Assembly (NCBI GenBank): GCA_030528545.1
Contig: JAUMYR010000058.1
Coordinates: forward strand, 1,405-15,785
From: Propionibacteriaceae bacterium
GTDB lineage: Bacteria > Actinomycetota > Actinomycetes > Propionibacteriales > Propionibacteriaceae
Length of the DNA: 14,381 nt
Reading direction: 5' to 3'
Shown here: piece by piece, positions 5,961 to 13,876 of the stretch
Layout of the letters: each line of letters opens with the position of its first letter
Numbering within the stretch: position 1 is the first letter of the stretch
Translations under genes and position numbers: made by a program
The notes under the pieces: generated by a model
The model's input: the letters and a program-made list of their open reading frames with translations, nothing else
Told to the model about the DNA's origin: nothing
Database searches by the model: none

Positions 5961-6494
5961 ATGGCAGGCGAAACCACTATCACGCTGATCGGCAACCTGA
6001 CCGCCGATCCCGAATTGCGCTTCACCCCCAGCGGTGCGGCTGTGGCCAGCTTCACGGTGGCCTCGACCCCCCGCGTTTTCGATCGCCAGGCGAACGAATG
6101 GCGTGACGGGGAGGCCATGTTCCTCAACTGCTCGGTGTGGCGCCAGTATGCCGAGAACGTCGCCGAGTCGCTCCAGCGCGGCTCCCGGGTGATCGTTCAC
6201 GGACGGCTGAAGTCGCGCAGCTACGAAACCCGCGAGGGTGAACGGCGCACCGTGTTCGAGGTCGATGTCGAAGAGGTCGGTCCCGCCCTGAGGTATGCGA
6301 CGGCCAAGGTCACCAGGACTTCCGGCGGGGGATCCTCCTCCGGCGGGGGCGGCCAGTGGCAAGGCGGCGGCAATCAGGGTGGAGCCCAGGGCGGCGGCGG
6401 TTGGCAGTCGTCCGGTGGCTACGGGGGTGGCGACAACCGCTCCGCGGGCAACGACCCGTGGGCCCAGCCTCAGAACGACGAACCGCCGTTCTGA
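5961..6494 (+). CDS. ssb: Single-stranded DNA-binding protein
   Basis: A 177-residue SSB. An OB fold occupies about residues 1-110 ([19 protein letters not shown], then VASFTVAST, then [18 protein letters not shown] and [16 protein letters not shown]). A long Gly/Gln/Ser-rich disordered linker follows (about 118-160), then the acidic tip ending DEPPF that recruits repair and replication proteins. It coats single-stranded DNA as a tetramer during replication and repair. GGAG lies 6 nt upstream of the ATG. The gene sits in its classic place between rpsF and rpsR. The 95-nt gap upstream carries a DnaA box and a palindrome, so it may have its own promoter as well as operon readthrough. Confidence 0.97.
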   Translation: MAGETTITLIGNLTADPELRFTPSGAAVASFTVASTPRVFDRQANEWRDGEAMFLNCSVWRQYAENVAESLQRGSRVIVHGRLKSRSYETREGERRTVFEVDVEEVGPALRYATAKVTRTSGGGSSSGGGGQWQGGGNQGGAQGGGGWQSSGGYGGGDNRSAGNDPWAQPQNDEPPF

Positions 6495-6532
6495 GCCGTC
6501 TCCACCACCACAATCCAGTCGAATAAAACGCT

Positions 6533-6593
6533 CCCAGCACCAGCTGGGCAGGCACATTCCAGCGGAAGCTGGGCTTTCGGGGCCGTGAGCCCC
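6533..6593 (+). promoter_or_regulatory. Cluster of three hairpins in the ssb-rpsR gap
   Basis: Three back-to-back stem-loops lie in the 119-nt gap: CCCAGC-ACCA-GCTGGG (6533-6548), CCAGC-GGAA-GCTGG (6559-6572, a GNRA-type loop) and GGGGC-CGTGA-GCCCC (6579-6593). The first two can refold into one long hairpin, because 6533-6538 also pairs with 6568-6573 and 6543-6547 with 6559-6563. The rpsR Shine-Dalgarno (AAGGAG, 6599-6604) follows directly. This could be an attenuator, a processing site or a protein-binding leader. Confidence 0.45.
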
Positions 6594-6613
6594 AGAACAA
6601 GGAGAGCACCACA

Positions 6614-6853
6614 ATGGCCGGTCCACAGCGCAAGTCTGTGAACAAGAAGAAGATCATTCCGGTGAAGGCCACTCGCGTTGGCCACATCGACTACAAGGAC
6701 ACCGCGACCCTGCGGAAGTTCATCTCCGAACGAGGCAAGATCCGCGCCCGCCGCGTCACTGGCCTCTCGGTTCAGGAGCAGCGCAAGATCGCGATCGCGG
6801 TCAAGAATGCTCGTGAGGTCGCCCTGCTGCCGTACGCGTCCACCGCGCGCTGA
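6614..6853 (+). CDS. rpsR: Small ribosomal subunit protein bS18, cysteine-free form
   Basis: A 79-residue bS18, recognised by [27 protein letters not shown] and the C-terminal [13 protein letters not shown]. It binds S6 on the 30S platform. Operon-encoded S18 of many actinobacteria carries a CxxC zinc motif just before the IDYKD segment; here that stretch reads [14 protein letters not shown] and the whole protein has no cysteine, so it is the zinc-independent (C-minus) type. AAGGAG ends 9 nt before the ATG. It is the third gene of the rpsF operon, 14 nt before rplI. Confidence 0.96.
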   Translation: MAGPQRKSVNKKKIIPVKATRVGHIDYKDTATLRKFISERGKIRARRVTGLSVQEQRKIAIAVKNAREVALLPYASTAR

Positions 6854-6867
6854 GAAGGGGGAACATC

Positions 6868-7314
6868 ATGAAGCTCATTCTGACCAACGTTGTCGACAAG
6901 CTGGGCGTGCCCGGTGACATCGTCGAGGTGAAGGACGGCTACGGCCGCAACTTCCTCCTGCCTCAGGGCCACGCCATCCGCTGGACCCGCGGCGCGGAGA
7001 AGCAGATCGAGGGGATCAAGCGGGCCCGTGACGCCCGCGAGATCCGCGGTGTAGAGCACGCCACCCAGGTGCGTGAGCAGCTTGAGGCCCTCGCGGTGTC
7101 GCTGCCGGTTCGCGCGTCCGAGGCTGGCAAGCTGTTCGGCGCGGTGACCCCCGCCGATGTCGTGTCCGCGGTGAAGAAGTCCGGTGGCCCGGCCCTGGAC
7201 AAGCGCGCGGTCTCGATCGCCAAGCCGATCAAGAGCCTCGGCTCGCACACCGTCGCGGTCAAGCTGCATGCCGCGGTGACCGCCCACATCAAGGTGGAGG
7301 TCGTCGCCGCCTGA
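6868..7314 (+). CDS. rplI: Large ribosomal subunit protein bL9
   Basis: A 148-residue bL9 of full length. The N-terminal 23S-binding domain carries the signature of conserved Gly and basic residues (KLGVPGDIVEVKDGYGRNFLLPQGHAI, residues about 11-37). A central helix (about 40-75) and the C-terminal domain (GKLFGAVTPADVVSAV) follow. L9 binds near the L1 stalk base and helps keep the reading frame. AAGGGGG lies 7 nt before the ATG. It is the last gene of the operon: a strong hairpin begins 10 nt after the stop, so dnaB is not directly linked here. Confidence 0.97.
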   Translation: MKLILTNVVDKLGVPGDIVEVKDGYGRNFLLPQGHAIRWTRGAEKQIEGIKRARDAREIRGVEHATQVREQLEALAVSLPVRASEAGKLFGAVTPADVVSAVKKSGGPALDKRAVSIAKPIKSLGSHTVAVKLHAAVTAHIKVEVVAA

Positions 7315-7323
7315 TAGCGCGTC

Positions 7324-7362
7324 CAGAGGGCCCGGTCATCGTCATGATGACCGGGCCCTCTG
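7324..7362 (+). terminator. Strong hairpin terminator after rplI
   Basis: A perfect 17-bp stem: the left arm is 7324-7340 (CAGAGGGCCCGGTCATC), the loop GTCAT and the right arm 7346-7362. It begins 10 nt after the rplI stop. There is no U-tract after it, which is common for actinobacterial terminators. The symmetric stem could also act on transcripts from the opposite strand. Confidence 0.85.
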
Positions 7363-7398
7363 CTATGTCCAGGCCGCCGGCCGGCCGGAGGCATCAAC
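7362..7398. repeat. Diverged direct repeat, copy 1
   Basis: The unit starts GCT-ATGTCCAG and ends GGCCGGAGGCATCAAC (7383-7398). It matches a second copy at 7430-7469 in its first and last segments and differs in the middle ten bases. The offset is 70-71 nt. The function is unknown. Confidence 0.5.
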
Positions 7399-7429
7399 TC
7401 AGGGTGTACACAACATGCCCACCCCGCTT

Positions 7430-7469
7430 GCTGCATGTCCAGTCATCCGGGCAGGCCGGAGGCATCACC
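7430..7469. repeat. Diverged direct repeat, copy 2
   Basis: This is the second copy of the unit at 7362. ATGTCCAG (7435-7442) is identical, and GGCCGGAGGCATCACC (7454-7469) matches 15 of 16 positions. The middle is diverged, so the conserved part is two blocks separated by about 10-11 variable bases. Confidence 0.5.
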
Positions 7470-7738
7470 TCTAACCGGTTTGCCTCACCGCCCACCGCAT
7501 TGATAACTCAAGGATTCTAGGCTGACCCAGGCCTCACTCGTTACGGTGACCCAGCTTGTGACAGCGCACAACTCCCCGGGCCAGGAAAAGGCCCCCGCTT
7601 CTCGCGTCCCGTCGCTTCACACGAGATCGGACTAGAACCAGCCGAGAACCGCGCCCGCCAGCCACCCCGGCATCAGCCTCGCCGCCAGCACCACGCGATA
7701 CCCCCAAGGAAGGCACGCTAGCGGAGCCCAGCCCTGCC

Positions 7739-7760
7739 CGGTGCTACTCCCTCAGCACCG
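7739..7760 (-). terminator. Probable terminator of the minus-strand dehydrogenase unit
   Basis: CGGTGCT (7739-7745) and AGCACCG (7754-7760) form a perfect 7-bp stem with an 8-nt loop, 37 nt beyond the stop of the short-chain dehydrogenase gene. No U-tract follows on the minus strand. Confidence 0.45.
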
Positions 7761-7796
7761 CGAGACCCTGCGCGCCAAGGTGCGGCGCCGGCGTCC

Positions 7797-8480
7797 TCAA
7801 TCGCGGACATCGGCGATGACGCGCTGCCCGAAGTCAGGAGCGTCGATCAGCGCCAGCACCCGGGCGGCGGCCTCCTCGACGCTGGTCAGCTGCCCGTCAT
7901 CGTTCAACGCGACGAAGCGATCCCGCAGCGGAAACCCCTCTGCGTCACGGATCTGGGCCTGCATGGCGGTATCCACCACTCCCGGGGCGAGAGCGGCGAT
8001 CCGCACACCCCGGTGTCCTTCGGACGCGATCACTTGGGCGTGCATGTCGAGGGCCGCTTTGGTGGCGCAGTAGACACTCCAGCCCGGATAGGCCCGCCGG
8101 GCGGCGCCGCTGGAGATGTGGACGACCCGCACCGGCGTTCCATCCGGGCGCACGCGCAAGACGGCATCGGTAAGAGCCATCGCGGCCGTCACGTTGAGGT
8201 TCACGCTGCTGGCGATCTCACCGACGGACTGGCGTCCAGCCACTTCCATCGGGGCGACCGCTCCAGCATTGTTGATGAGCAGTATCTCGGAGGCGTCCCC
8301 GAGGAATGCGGTCAAGTCCCCAGAGTCCAGCCAGGACGCCAACTCGCCGGGAGAGCTGAGATCGACCCGAACACCAGCTGAGCGGGACACCCCAAGCACG
8401 ACCCAGCCTTCGGCCTCCAGGAGGGCCGCCATCGCCTCACCCAAACCCCGGCTATGGCCGGTGACAACGGCCTTCCTCAT
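7797..8480 (-). CDS. Short-chain dehydrogenase/reductase
   Basis: A 227-residue classical SDR with a complete active site. The cofactor loop TGHSRGLG is at 7-14, NNAG at 70-73, the catalytic Ser in HISSGAARRAYPG (S124) and YCATK at 137-141 (Y137, K141). The basic residue after the second strand (VSRSAG) suggests NADP(H). The overall look is closest to sepiapterin/benzil-reductase-like SDRs, but the substrate cannot be read from the sequence. It is soluble, with no signal peptide. The ATG overlaps the stop of the upstream membrane-protein gene in ATGA, so the two are cotranscribed and translationally coupled. A link in function between them is not obvious. Confidence 0.9.
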   Translation of the reverse strand: MRKAVVTGHSRGLGEAMAALLEAEGWVVLGVSRSAGVRVDLSSPGELASWLDSGDLTAFLGDASEILLINNAGAVAPMEVAGRQSVGEIASSVNLNVTAAMALTDAVLRVRPDGTPVRVVHISSGAARRAYPGWSVYCATKAALDMHAQVIASEGHRGVRIAALAPGVVDTAMQAQIRDAEGFPLRDRFVALNDDGQLTSVEEAAARVLALIDAPDFGQRVIADVRD

Positions 8481-9595
8481 GGCTTAGCCGATCCCGACGA
8501 GGTACGCGAGCGCCCCCTCAGGAACACCTTGCGGAACACACCGACGTCGTCGCTCATCAGCACCGCCAATGGCCGTGTGGCCGGGATCTCGTTGAAGATG
8601 ATCGCGAGGATCGAGGTCAGCGGCACCGCCAGGATCGCCCCCGTAATTCCCCACACCGCCGACCAGAACGACAGCGCGACCAGCACCACGAACGGCGACA
8701 AGTTGACCTTGCGGCCCACCATCTTCGGTTCCAGGAAATTACCCACGACGATCTGGGCGATCTGTAGGGCCGCATATAACCCCAGGGTCTGTGGCCAGGA
8801 GGCGAACTGGACGATGCTGAGGGCAACCGGGAACAGCAGACCGACGATGGACCCGATGTAGGGGATGTAGTTCAGCAAGCCGATCAGCAATGCCCAGAAA
8901 GCGGCGTAGTCCAGCCCAAAAGCGGCCATGATGACATAGGAAATCACACCGAGAATCACGTTGATGAGCGTCTTCGTTCCGAGATACTGACCGACCCGCT
9001 CGTTGATAGCCCCGATCAGGCCCCTCGTCTGCTGCGCCCTCGCCGGGTCCGGGAAGGCGGCTTCCAGCTTGCTGGCGAACTCAGCCTTCTCGCCAAAGAG
9101 GAACGAGAGATAGACCAGTACGAGGAACAGCATCCCGCCGATGGAACTGAGCTGGGATGCCGCGGATGACAGCCAGGCCTGGATGTCGATCTGCCCCAGC
9201 AACGTCTGCCTGATGGTCGCCCAGTCGGGCATCCGCTCGACTCCCACCAGGCGGGTTAACTCACCGAAGAGGATCTCCAGATTCGCCTGATAGTGCGGCG
9301 CCTGCGTCACCAGTTCCTGAACCGTAACCACGATCAGCGCCGCGAACCCCGCGAACATTGCCAGGAAGATCAGCAATAGCACCACGCGGCGCAACCATGC
9401 TGGCAGGACGCGGACCACCGGCAGCACACCGAGCTGATGGTCGAGCGCGGCCAGGATGTAGACCAGGATCAGCGCCACGATGATCGGGATCAGTAACGAC
9501 TTCCCGATGACCAGCAGCCAGCCGATCAGCACGACGAAGATAGTCGTGTTGGTGATGTTCTGCAGCGTTCGCCCGCTCGCCTTAGCTGATTCCAT
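8477..9595 (-). CDS. AI-2E family transporter-like membrane protein
   Basis: A 372-residue polytopic protein of the AI-2E (PerM/TqsA/YdiK) family. Hydrophobic segments lie near residues 17-50, 70-92, 150-168, 208-226, 230-266, 270-285 and 301-335, with the large polar loop at about 93-149 typical of the family. The family hallmarks NYIPYIGSIVG (242-252) and LEPKMVGRKVNLSPF (288-302) are present. Members are described as autoinducer-2 exporters or as ion antiporters; most, probably including this one, have no proven substrate. The start is supported by AAAGG 6 nt upstream. It is the first gene of a two-gene unit with the short-chain dehydrogenase. Confidence 0.92.
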   Translation of the reverse strand: MESAKASGRTLQNITNTTIFVVLIGWLLVIGKSLLIPIIVALILVYILAALDHQLGVLPVVRVLPAWLRRVVLLLIFLAMFAGFAALIVVTVQELVTQAPHYQANLEILFGELTRLVGVERMPDWATIRQTLLGQIDIQAWLSSAASQLSSIGGMLFLVLVYLSFLFGEKAEFASKLEAAFPDPARAQQTRGLIGAINERVGQYLGTKTLINVILGVISYVIMAAFGLDYAAFWALLIGLLNYIPYIGSIVGLLFPVALSIVQFASWPQTLGLYAALQIAQIVVGNFLEPKMVGRKVNLSPFVVLVALSFWSAVWGITGAILAVPLTSILAIIFNEIPATRPLAVLMSDDVGVFRKVFLRGRSRTSSGSAKP

Positions 9596-9826
9596 CGGGA
9601 ACCTTTCTCGTGACTAGTGGTTAGCATAAGGGGTAGCTAGCCGAAGGCAGCCGCATCCGGGACGCCCGCCCCAGGCATCGGCAAATGCCCCTAGCCGGGC
9701 CTGCACAGGAGTCAGCCGAGGCTGCCTGACTATGCACATTTGGCCATTCCAAGCCCGACGGAGCCCGCCGGTTCACTACTGTGGACGCAAGAGGCGCCTA
9801 GGACGCTGGCGCAGCTGGAGGAACCC
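9596..9826. other. Divergent gap between the AI-2E gene and glpA
   Basis: This gap must hold promoters for both directions. A TATGCT hexamer on the minus strand (within 9624-9630) could be a -10 for the AI-2E gene. A small inverted repeat, GGCAT-N6-ATGCC, lies at 9674-9689. No clear activator site can be named. The last 87 bases are open in frame with glpA from a TTG at 9740, but that codon lacks a ribosome binding site, so they are treated as leader. Confidence 0.4.
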
Positions 9827-11401
9827 GTGAAAAGGATCGACACAGATGTCGTTGTCGTGGGCGGCGGTGCCACTGGGGTAGGCGTTGTCCGCGACGTTGC
9901 GATGCGCGGCTACCGGACGGTGCTCGTAGACCGCGCTGACTTGGCTCAAGGAACCACAGGCCGGTACCACGGCCTGTTGCATTCCGGTGGCCGCTACGTG
10001 GTGAGCGACCCACGTTCGGCGACCGAGTGCGCCGAAGAGAATGTCATCGTCACCCGGATTCATGCCGATGCGGTGGAAACGACCGGCGGTTTATTCGTTT
10101 CCACACCCGGGGACGACCCAGAGTTTCCCGACCGTTTCCTAGCCGGAGCCGCGGCCACGGGAGTCCCGGCCGAGGAGATCCCGGTGGCTCAGGCACTGCG
10201 CCAGGAGCCGCGACTCAATCCGGGAATCAGCCGCGCGATCGCGGTGCATGACGGTTCCGTGGATGGCTGGCAGATGACCTGGGGAGCGGCCAACTCCGCC
10301 AAGCACTACGGGGCTCAGGTGCTCACCTACCACGAGGTGACCAAGATCGTCCGGGACGGCGATCAGGTGCGTCAGGTGCACTGCCTGGACCGCAAATCCG
10401 GTGAAGACGTGGTGATCGACTGTGACTTCGTCATCAACTGCGCCGGGGCCTGGGCTGGGCATATCGCGGCCATGGCCGGATGCCACGACGTCGAGGTGGT
10501 GCCCGGGCGCGGCATCATGATCGCGATGAACCACCGTCTGGTGAATACCGTAGTCAACCGGTGTGTCTACCCGACTGATGGGGACATCCTGGTGCCGGTA
10601 CACACGGTAAGCATCATCGGCACGACCGATATCAAGGCCGACGACCCGGACAAACTGACCATCCCCCAGGACGAGGTACAGCAGATGCTGGACGCGGGCG
10701 AGGCGCTGGTCCCGGGGTTCCGGCAGGCCCGCGCGGTCCATGCCTGGGCGGGAGCGCGTCCGCTGGTCAAGGACACCCGGGTGTCGGCGACGGATACCCG
10801 GCACATGAGCCGGGGGATGAGCATCCTTGATCACGCCGAACGGGACGGCCTCAAGGGCCTGCTGACCATCACCGGGGGTAAGCTCACCACCTATCGGCTC
10901 ATGGCAGAGCACGTCGTCGACCAGATGTGTGCCCAGCGAGGCGAGCAGCGGCCGTGCCGAACGGCGCTGGAAGCGGTACCGAAGTCTGAGTCCGGCAAGA
11001 CATACCTCGTTACTCATCGCCTGGCCGAGCGCGAGGAGGATCGGTTGGCCGATCAGATCATCTGCGAGTGTGAACTGATGAGCCGTTCCATGTTCGTCGA
11101 GGCTCTGCACGAACAGCCCCAGGCCAATTTCGATGACATTAGACGCCAGACCCGCCTGGGGATGGGGCCTTGTCAGGGCGGTTTCTGCTCGTCAAGAGCG
11201 ACCGGCCTGGCCCTCCACGAGGGCGTCATCGATGTCAACCGGGCTACTGGCCTGCTAAGACTATTCATCAAGAACCGGTGGATCGGGCTCTGGCCAATCC
11301 TGTACGGAGCGCAGGTGCGTCAGACCGCGCTCGACCAGTGGATCTTCCATGGCACGCTCAATATCGAGCATTTGCCCGCGACTGAAGGTGGTGTGTTGTG
11401 A
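9827..11401 (+). CDS. glpA: Anaerobic glycerol-3-phosphate dehydrogenase subunit A
   Basis: The FAD-dependent catalytic subunit that oxidises sn-glycerol-3-phosphate to dihydroxyacetone phosphate. It has 524 residues from the chosen start. The FAD dinucleotide motif VVVVGGGATG is at 8-17, followed by GTTGRYHGLLHSGGRYV and the conserved AGARPLVKDTR and HAERDGLKGLLTITGGKLTTYRLMAEH segments. A C-terminal BFD-like iron-sulphur domain has CEC (C413, C415) and CQGGFC (C449, C454), as in E. coli GlpA and unlike aerobic GlpD. GTG 9827 is preferred because GGAGG sits 5 nt upstream and the N-terminus then matches GlpA. An in-frame TTG at 9740 would add 29 residues. The stop overlaps the glpB start. GlpA and GlpB are expected to sit on the inner face of the membrane, anchored by GlpC. 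Confidence 0.93.
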   Translation: MKRIDTDVVVVGGGATGVGVVRDVAMRGYRTVLVDRADLAQGTTGRYHGLLHSGGRYVVSDPRSATECAEENVIVTRIHADAVETTGGLFVSTPGDDPEFPDRFLAGAAATGVPAEEIPVAQALRQEPRLNPGISRAIAVHDGSVDGWQMTWGAANSAKHYGAQVLTYHEVTKIVRDGDQVRQVHCLDRKSGEDVVIDCDFVINCAGAWAGHIAAMAGCHDVEVVPGRGIMIAMNHRLVNTVVNRCVYPTDGDILVPVHTVSIIGTTDIKADDPDKLTIPQDEVQQMLDAGEALVPGFRQARAVHAWAGARPLVKDTRVSATDTRHMSRGMSILDHAERDGLKGLLTITGGKLTTYRLMAEHVVDQMCAQRGEQRPCRTALEAVPKSESGKTYLVTHRLAEREEDRLADQIICECELMSRSMFVEALHEQPQANFDDIRRQTRLGMGPCQGGFCSSRATGLALHEGVIDVNRATGLLRLFIKNRWIGLWPILYGAQVRQTALDQWIFHGTLNIEHLPATEGGVL

Positions 11402-12654
11402 CGGATCACGTTGTGGTGGTTGGGGCTGGTCTTACCGGTCTGGTCAGCGCTATTCGACTCCGCGAAGCTGGGATCGAGGTGTCCCTGGTAACGAAGGGCA
11501 TTGGCGGCTTCCAGTTGGGGCAGGGAACCATTGACGTGCTGGGCTATGCCCCTCAGCCAGTGACCGGCCCCTTGATGGAAGCGGTGCGGGAATTCGCCGG
11601 ACACAACCCGTATCACCCCTATGCGATTCTCGGACCGGACCCGGTTCGCGCGGGCGTGGACTACCTGCGCACGCTGATTCCCCATCTGATCGCTGGGGAC
11701 CTGAATCACAACTACTTCCTGCCCACTCCGGTCGGGGCTCTGCGCCCCACCGCGCTGCCACAGCCCAGCATGGTCGAGGGCGAGTGCGTGAGCGGCAAGA
11801 GGATGGTCCTCGTCGGGCTGCGCCAGCTGAAGGATTTCTGGCCGGAGCTGATCGCTGGCAATCTCGCCAGAACTGACTTGCCCGACGGGGGGCGCCTGGA
11901 TGCCCGCCATGCCTGGATCGATCTGCCCGCACGCGAAGGCGAGGTTGATTCGTCCCCGCTCACCTATGCGCGAGCCATGGATGACCCGGCATACCGGAGC
12001 CGCTTCGTGGCGGAACTGAGACGAGTCGTAGAGCCGGGGGAAACCGTCGGGCTGCCCGGTGTCCTAGGGCTGACCGACAGCAACGCTTGGCTCGACATCC
12101 AGGAGCAGCTGGGCCAGCCGGTATTCGAGATCTCCACGATCCCCCCGTCGGTGCCCGGGATGAGACTCAACGACGAACTGACCAAGATCGCCAAGGACAC
12201 CCGGGTGAACTTCATTCTCGGCAGCCCCGTGTCGGGCGCGGTGACCAGCGGGGAACGCATCACCGCTCTTCGCACCGAGACCGCCGGACGTGCGACCGAG
12301 ATTCCCTGTGACCACGTGATCTTCGTCCCCGGCGGCTTTGAGTCGGGAGCGATCAGCGTCGACTCCTTCCTGCGGGTTAGCGAACCGGCACTCGGACTGC
12401 CGGTGTGGAAGCCGGACGGTCCCCTCGTCGTCGAGGACCCATTCGCGGCACAGCCGCTGTTTGGCGCCGGAGTCAGGGTGGATGACCAGATGCGTGTCCT
12501 GGGGGCGGACGACCAGCCGGTCTATGAGAACCTGCACGCGGCCGGTGGCATCCTCGCCGGGGCTTTCCGCTGGATGGAGAAGTCCGGGGAGGGGATCGCC
12601 TTGGCCAGTGCCATGCGCTCGGTTGATTCAATTCTGGGAGTGACCAATGGTTGA
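11398..12654 (+). CDS. glpB: Anaerobic glycerol-3-phosphate dehydrogenase subunit B
   Basis: A 418-residue flavoprotein of the GlpB family. It begins MTDHVVVVGAGLTGLVSAIRLREAG, a Rossmann-type flavin-binding motif, and continues with GTIDVLGY. E. coli GlpB carries a flavin and relays electrons from GlpA to GlpC. The C-terminal AAGGILAGAFRWMEKSGEGIALASA resembles the closing FAD-contact segment of this family. The GTG start overlaps the glpA stop in GTGA, and its own stop lies inside the beginning of glpC, so the three subunits are translationally coupled and probably made in equal amounts. No signal peptide or membrane segment is evident. Confidence 0.9.
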   Translation: MTDHVVVVGAGLTGLVSAIRLREAGIEVSLVTKGIGGFQLGQGTIDVLGYAPQPVTGPLMEAVREFAGHNPYHPYAILGPDPVRAGVDYLRTLIPHLIAGDLNHNYFLPTPVGALRPTALPQPSMVEGECVSGKRMVLVGLRQLKDFWPELIAGNLARTDLPDGGRLDARHAWIDLPAREGEVDSSPLTYARAMDDPAYRSRFVAELRRVVEPGETVGLPGVLGLTDSNAWLDIQEQLGQPVFEISTIPPSVPGMRLNDELTKIAKDTRVNFILGSPVSGAVTSGERITALRTETAGRATEIPCDHVIFVPGGFESGAISVDSFLRVSEPALGLPVWKPDGPLVVEDPFAAQPLFGAGVRVDDQMRVLGADDQPVYENLHAAGGILAGAFRWMEKSGEGIALASAMRSVDSILGVTNG

Positions 12655-13876
12655 GGCTCTTGAACACGCGAAAGCTCAGTTGACGAGGGCTACTTTGGAC
12701 GCCTGCGTCAAGTGCACCATCTGCGAGACGCAGTGCCCCGTGGTCGCTGTGACGCCACTGTTCTCTGGCCCGAAGTTCGTCGGCCCCCAGGCCGAGCGTT
12801 TCCGTGACGGCGATTCGGTGGACCATTCACTCGACTATTGCTCCTCCTGCGGTACCTGCACCCTGGTTTGTCCCCAGGGTGTGCAGATCGCCGAGCTGAA
12901 CAGCCAGGCCCGGGCCGTCATGAAGGCCGACCACATGCCCCTGCGCGACAAGCTGATTAGCAACACGACCATGATGGGCACGCTCATGAGCCCGTTCGCG
13001 CCGGTCGCGAACGCCATGCTGAAGTTCCGTCCCGCGCGGGTCGTGATGGAGAAAACCGTGGGGGTGCACCGGGATGCGCCGATGCCCACAGCCCATTTCC
13101 AGACCTTCCCCGCCTGGTGGAAGCGGCACCAGCCGCCGGCGACCCCCCGGACGCGCGGCCCGGTGGTGTTCTTCCATGGGTGCGCCGGCGGGTTCTTCGA
13201 GGTCGAGACCTCAATCAAGTCCGTGGAGGTGCTGGAACACCTCGGCTTCGAGGTCATCGTCCCGAAGCAGGGCTGCTGCGGGCTGGCCCAGCAAAGCAAC
13301 GGGCTGTTCGACTCGGCGACCGAGCATGTTCTGCGGTTGTGCGATCAGTTGCGTTCCGCGGGTAAGGAACTGACGATCATTTCGGCGTCCGGGTCGTGCA
13401 CCGGGATGCTGAAGCACGAGGCCCACGAGATCATGGGGGTGTCGGATCCCCGGCTAGCCGACGTCGGGGCCCGCATCCGCGACATCTCAGAGTTCCTGGT
13501 CGAACTGCACCGGCGGGGGGAGTTGCCCACCGACTTCGTCCGCAACGACATTACCGTGCCCTACCATGCGCCCTGCCAGCTGAAGAGCCAAGGCATGGGC
13601 ATGCCCGCGATCACGCTCATGGAGCTGATCCCGGGGGTCAAGGTGATCGAATCTGGACGCGCCTGCTGTGGCATCGCTGGCACCTATGGGGTCAAGAAGG
13701 AGAAGTACGAGGTCGCCCAGGCCGTGGGCAAGCCCCTGTTCGACATGGTGAAGCAGACCAACGAGGGCATCGTCGCCTGCGACACCGAAACCTGCCGCTG
13801 GCAGATCGCCAAGGGCTCCGGCGTCAAAGCGGTACATCCGATCTGGCTGGTCCACAAGGCCTATGGGCTGAGCTGA
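12647..13876 (+). CDS. glpC: Anaerobic glycerol-3-phosphate dehydrogenase subunit C (iron-sulphur)
   Basis: A 409-residue protein with two [4Fe-4S] ferredoxin motifs, CVKCTICETQCP (C20, C23, C26, C30) and CSSCGTCTLVCP (C65, C68, C71, C75). Two CCG (cysteine-rich) domains follow: HGCAGG with QGCCGL near 205, and APCQLKS with ACCGIAG near 343. This is the layout of GlpC and heterodisulphide-reductase-D-like proteins. It takes electrons from GlpAB and hands them to menaquinone, tying the dehydrogenase to the membrane. All expected cysteines are present. GGGAG lies 6 nt before the ATG, and the gene overlaps glpB by 8 nt. It is the last gene of the operon; no glycerol kinase or transporter gene follows in the window. 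Confidence 0.94.
   Translation: MVEALEHAKAQLTRATLDACVKCTICETQCPVVAVTPLFSGPKFVGPQAERFRDGDSVDHSLDYCSSCGTCTLVCPQGVQIAELNSQARAVMKADHMPLRDKLISNTTMMGTLMSPFAPVANAMLKFRPARVVMEKTVGVHRDAPMPTAHFQTFPAWWKRHQPPATPRTRGPVVFFHGCAGGFFEVETSIKSVEVLEHLGFEVIVPKQGCCGLAQQSNGLFDSATEHVLRLCDQLRSAGKELTIISASGSCTGMLKHEAHEIMGVSDPRLADVGARIRDISEFLVELHRRGELPTDFVRNDITVPYHAPCQLKSQGMGMPAITLMELIPGVKVIESGRACCGIAGTYGVKKEKYEVAQAVGKPLFDMVKQTNEGIVACDTETCRWQIAKGSGVKAVHPIWLVHKAYGLS

Larger units (their letters stand above)
7363..7796. other. Non-coding gap between the rplI terminator and the dehydrogenase gene
   Basis: About 430 bases between convergent transcription units. The left end holds the two-copy repeat (7362-7469). The rest shows no credible gene: the longest open frames have biased Arg/Gly/Pro composition, no good ribosome binding site and no family resemblance. 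No tRNA cloverleaf is seen. A hairpin near the right end probably terminates the minus-strand genes. Confidence 0.55.

Noticed and set aside
9740..9826. 29-residue N-terminal extension of GlpA from TTG 9740
   Set aside because: There is no ribosome binding site at 9740, whereas GTG 9827 has an ideal GGAGG and gives the GlpA-like N-terminus. It cannot be fully excluded.
10139..11110. Long minus-strand open frame opposite glpA
   Set aside because: It lies entirely inside glpA, has no ribosome binding site and matches no family; glpA motifs are unmistakable on the plus strand.
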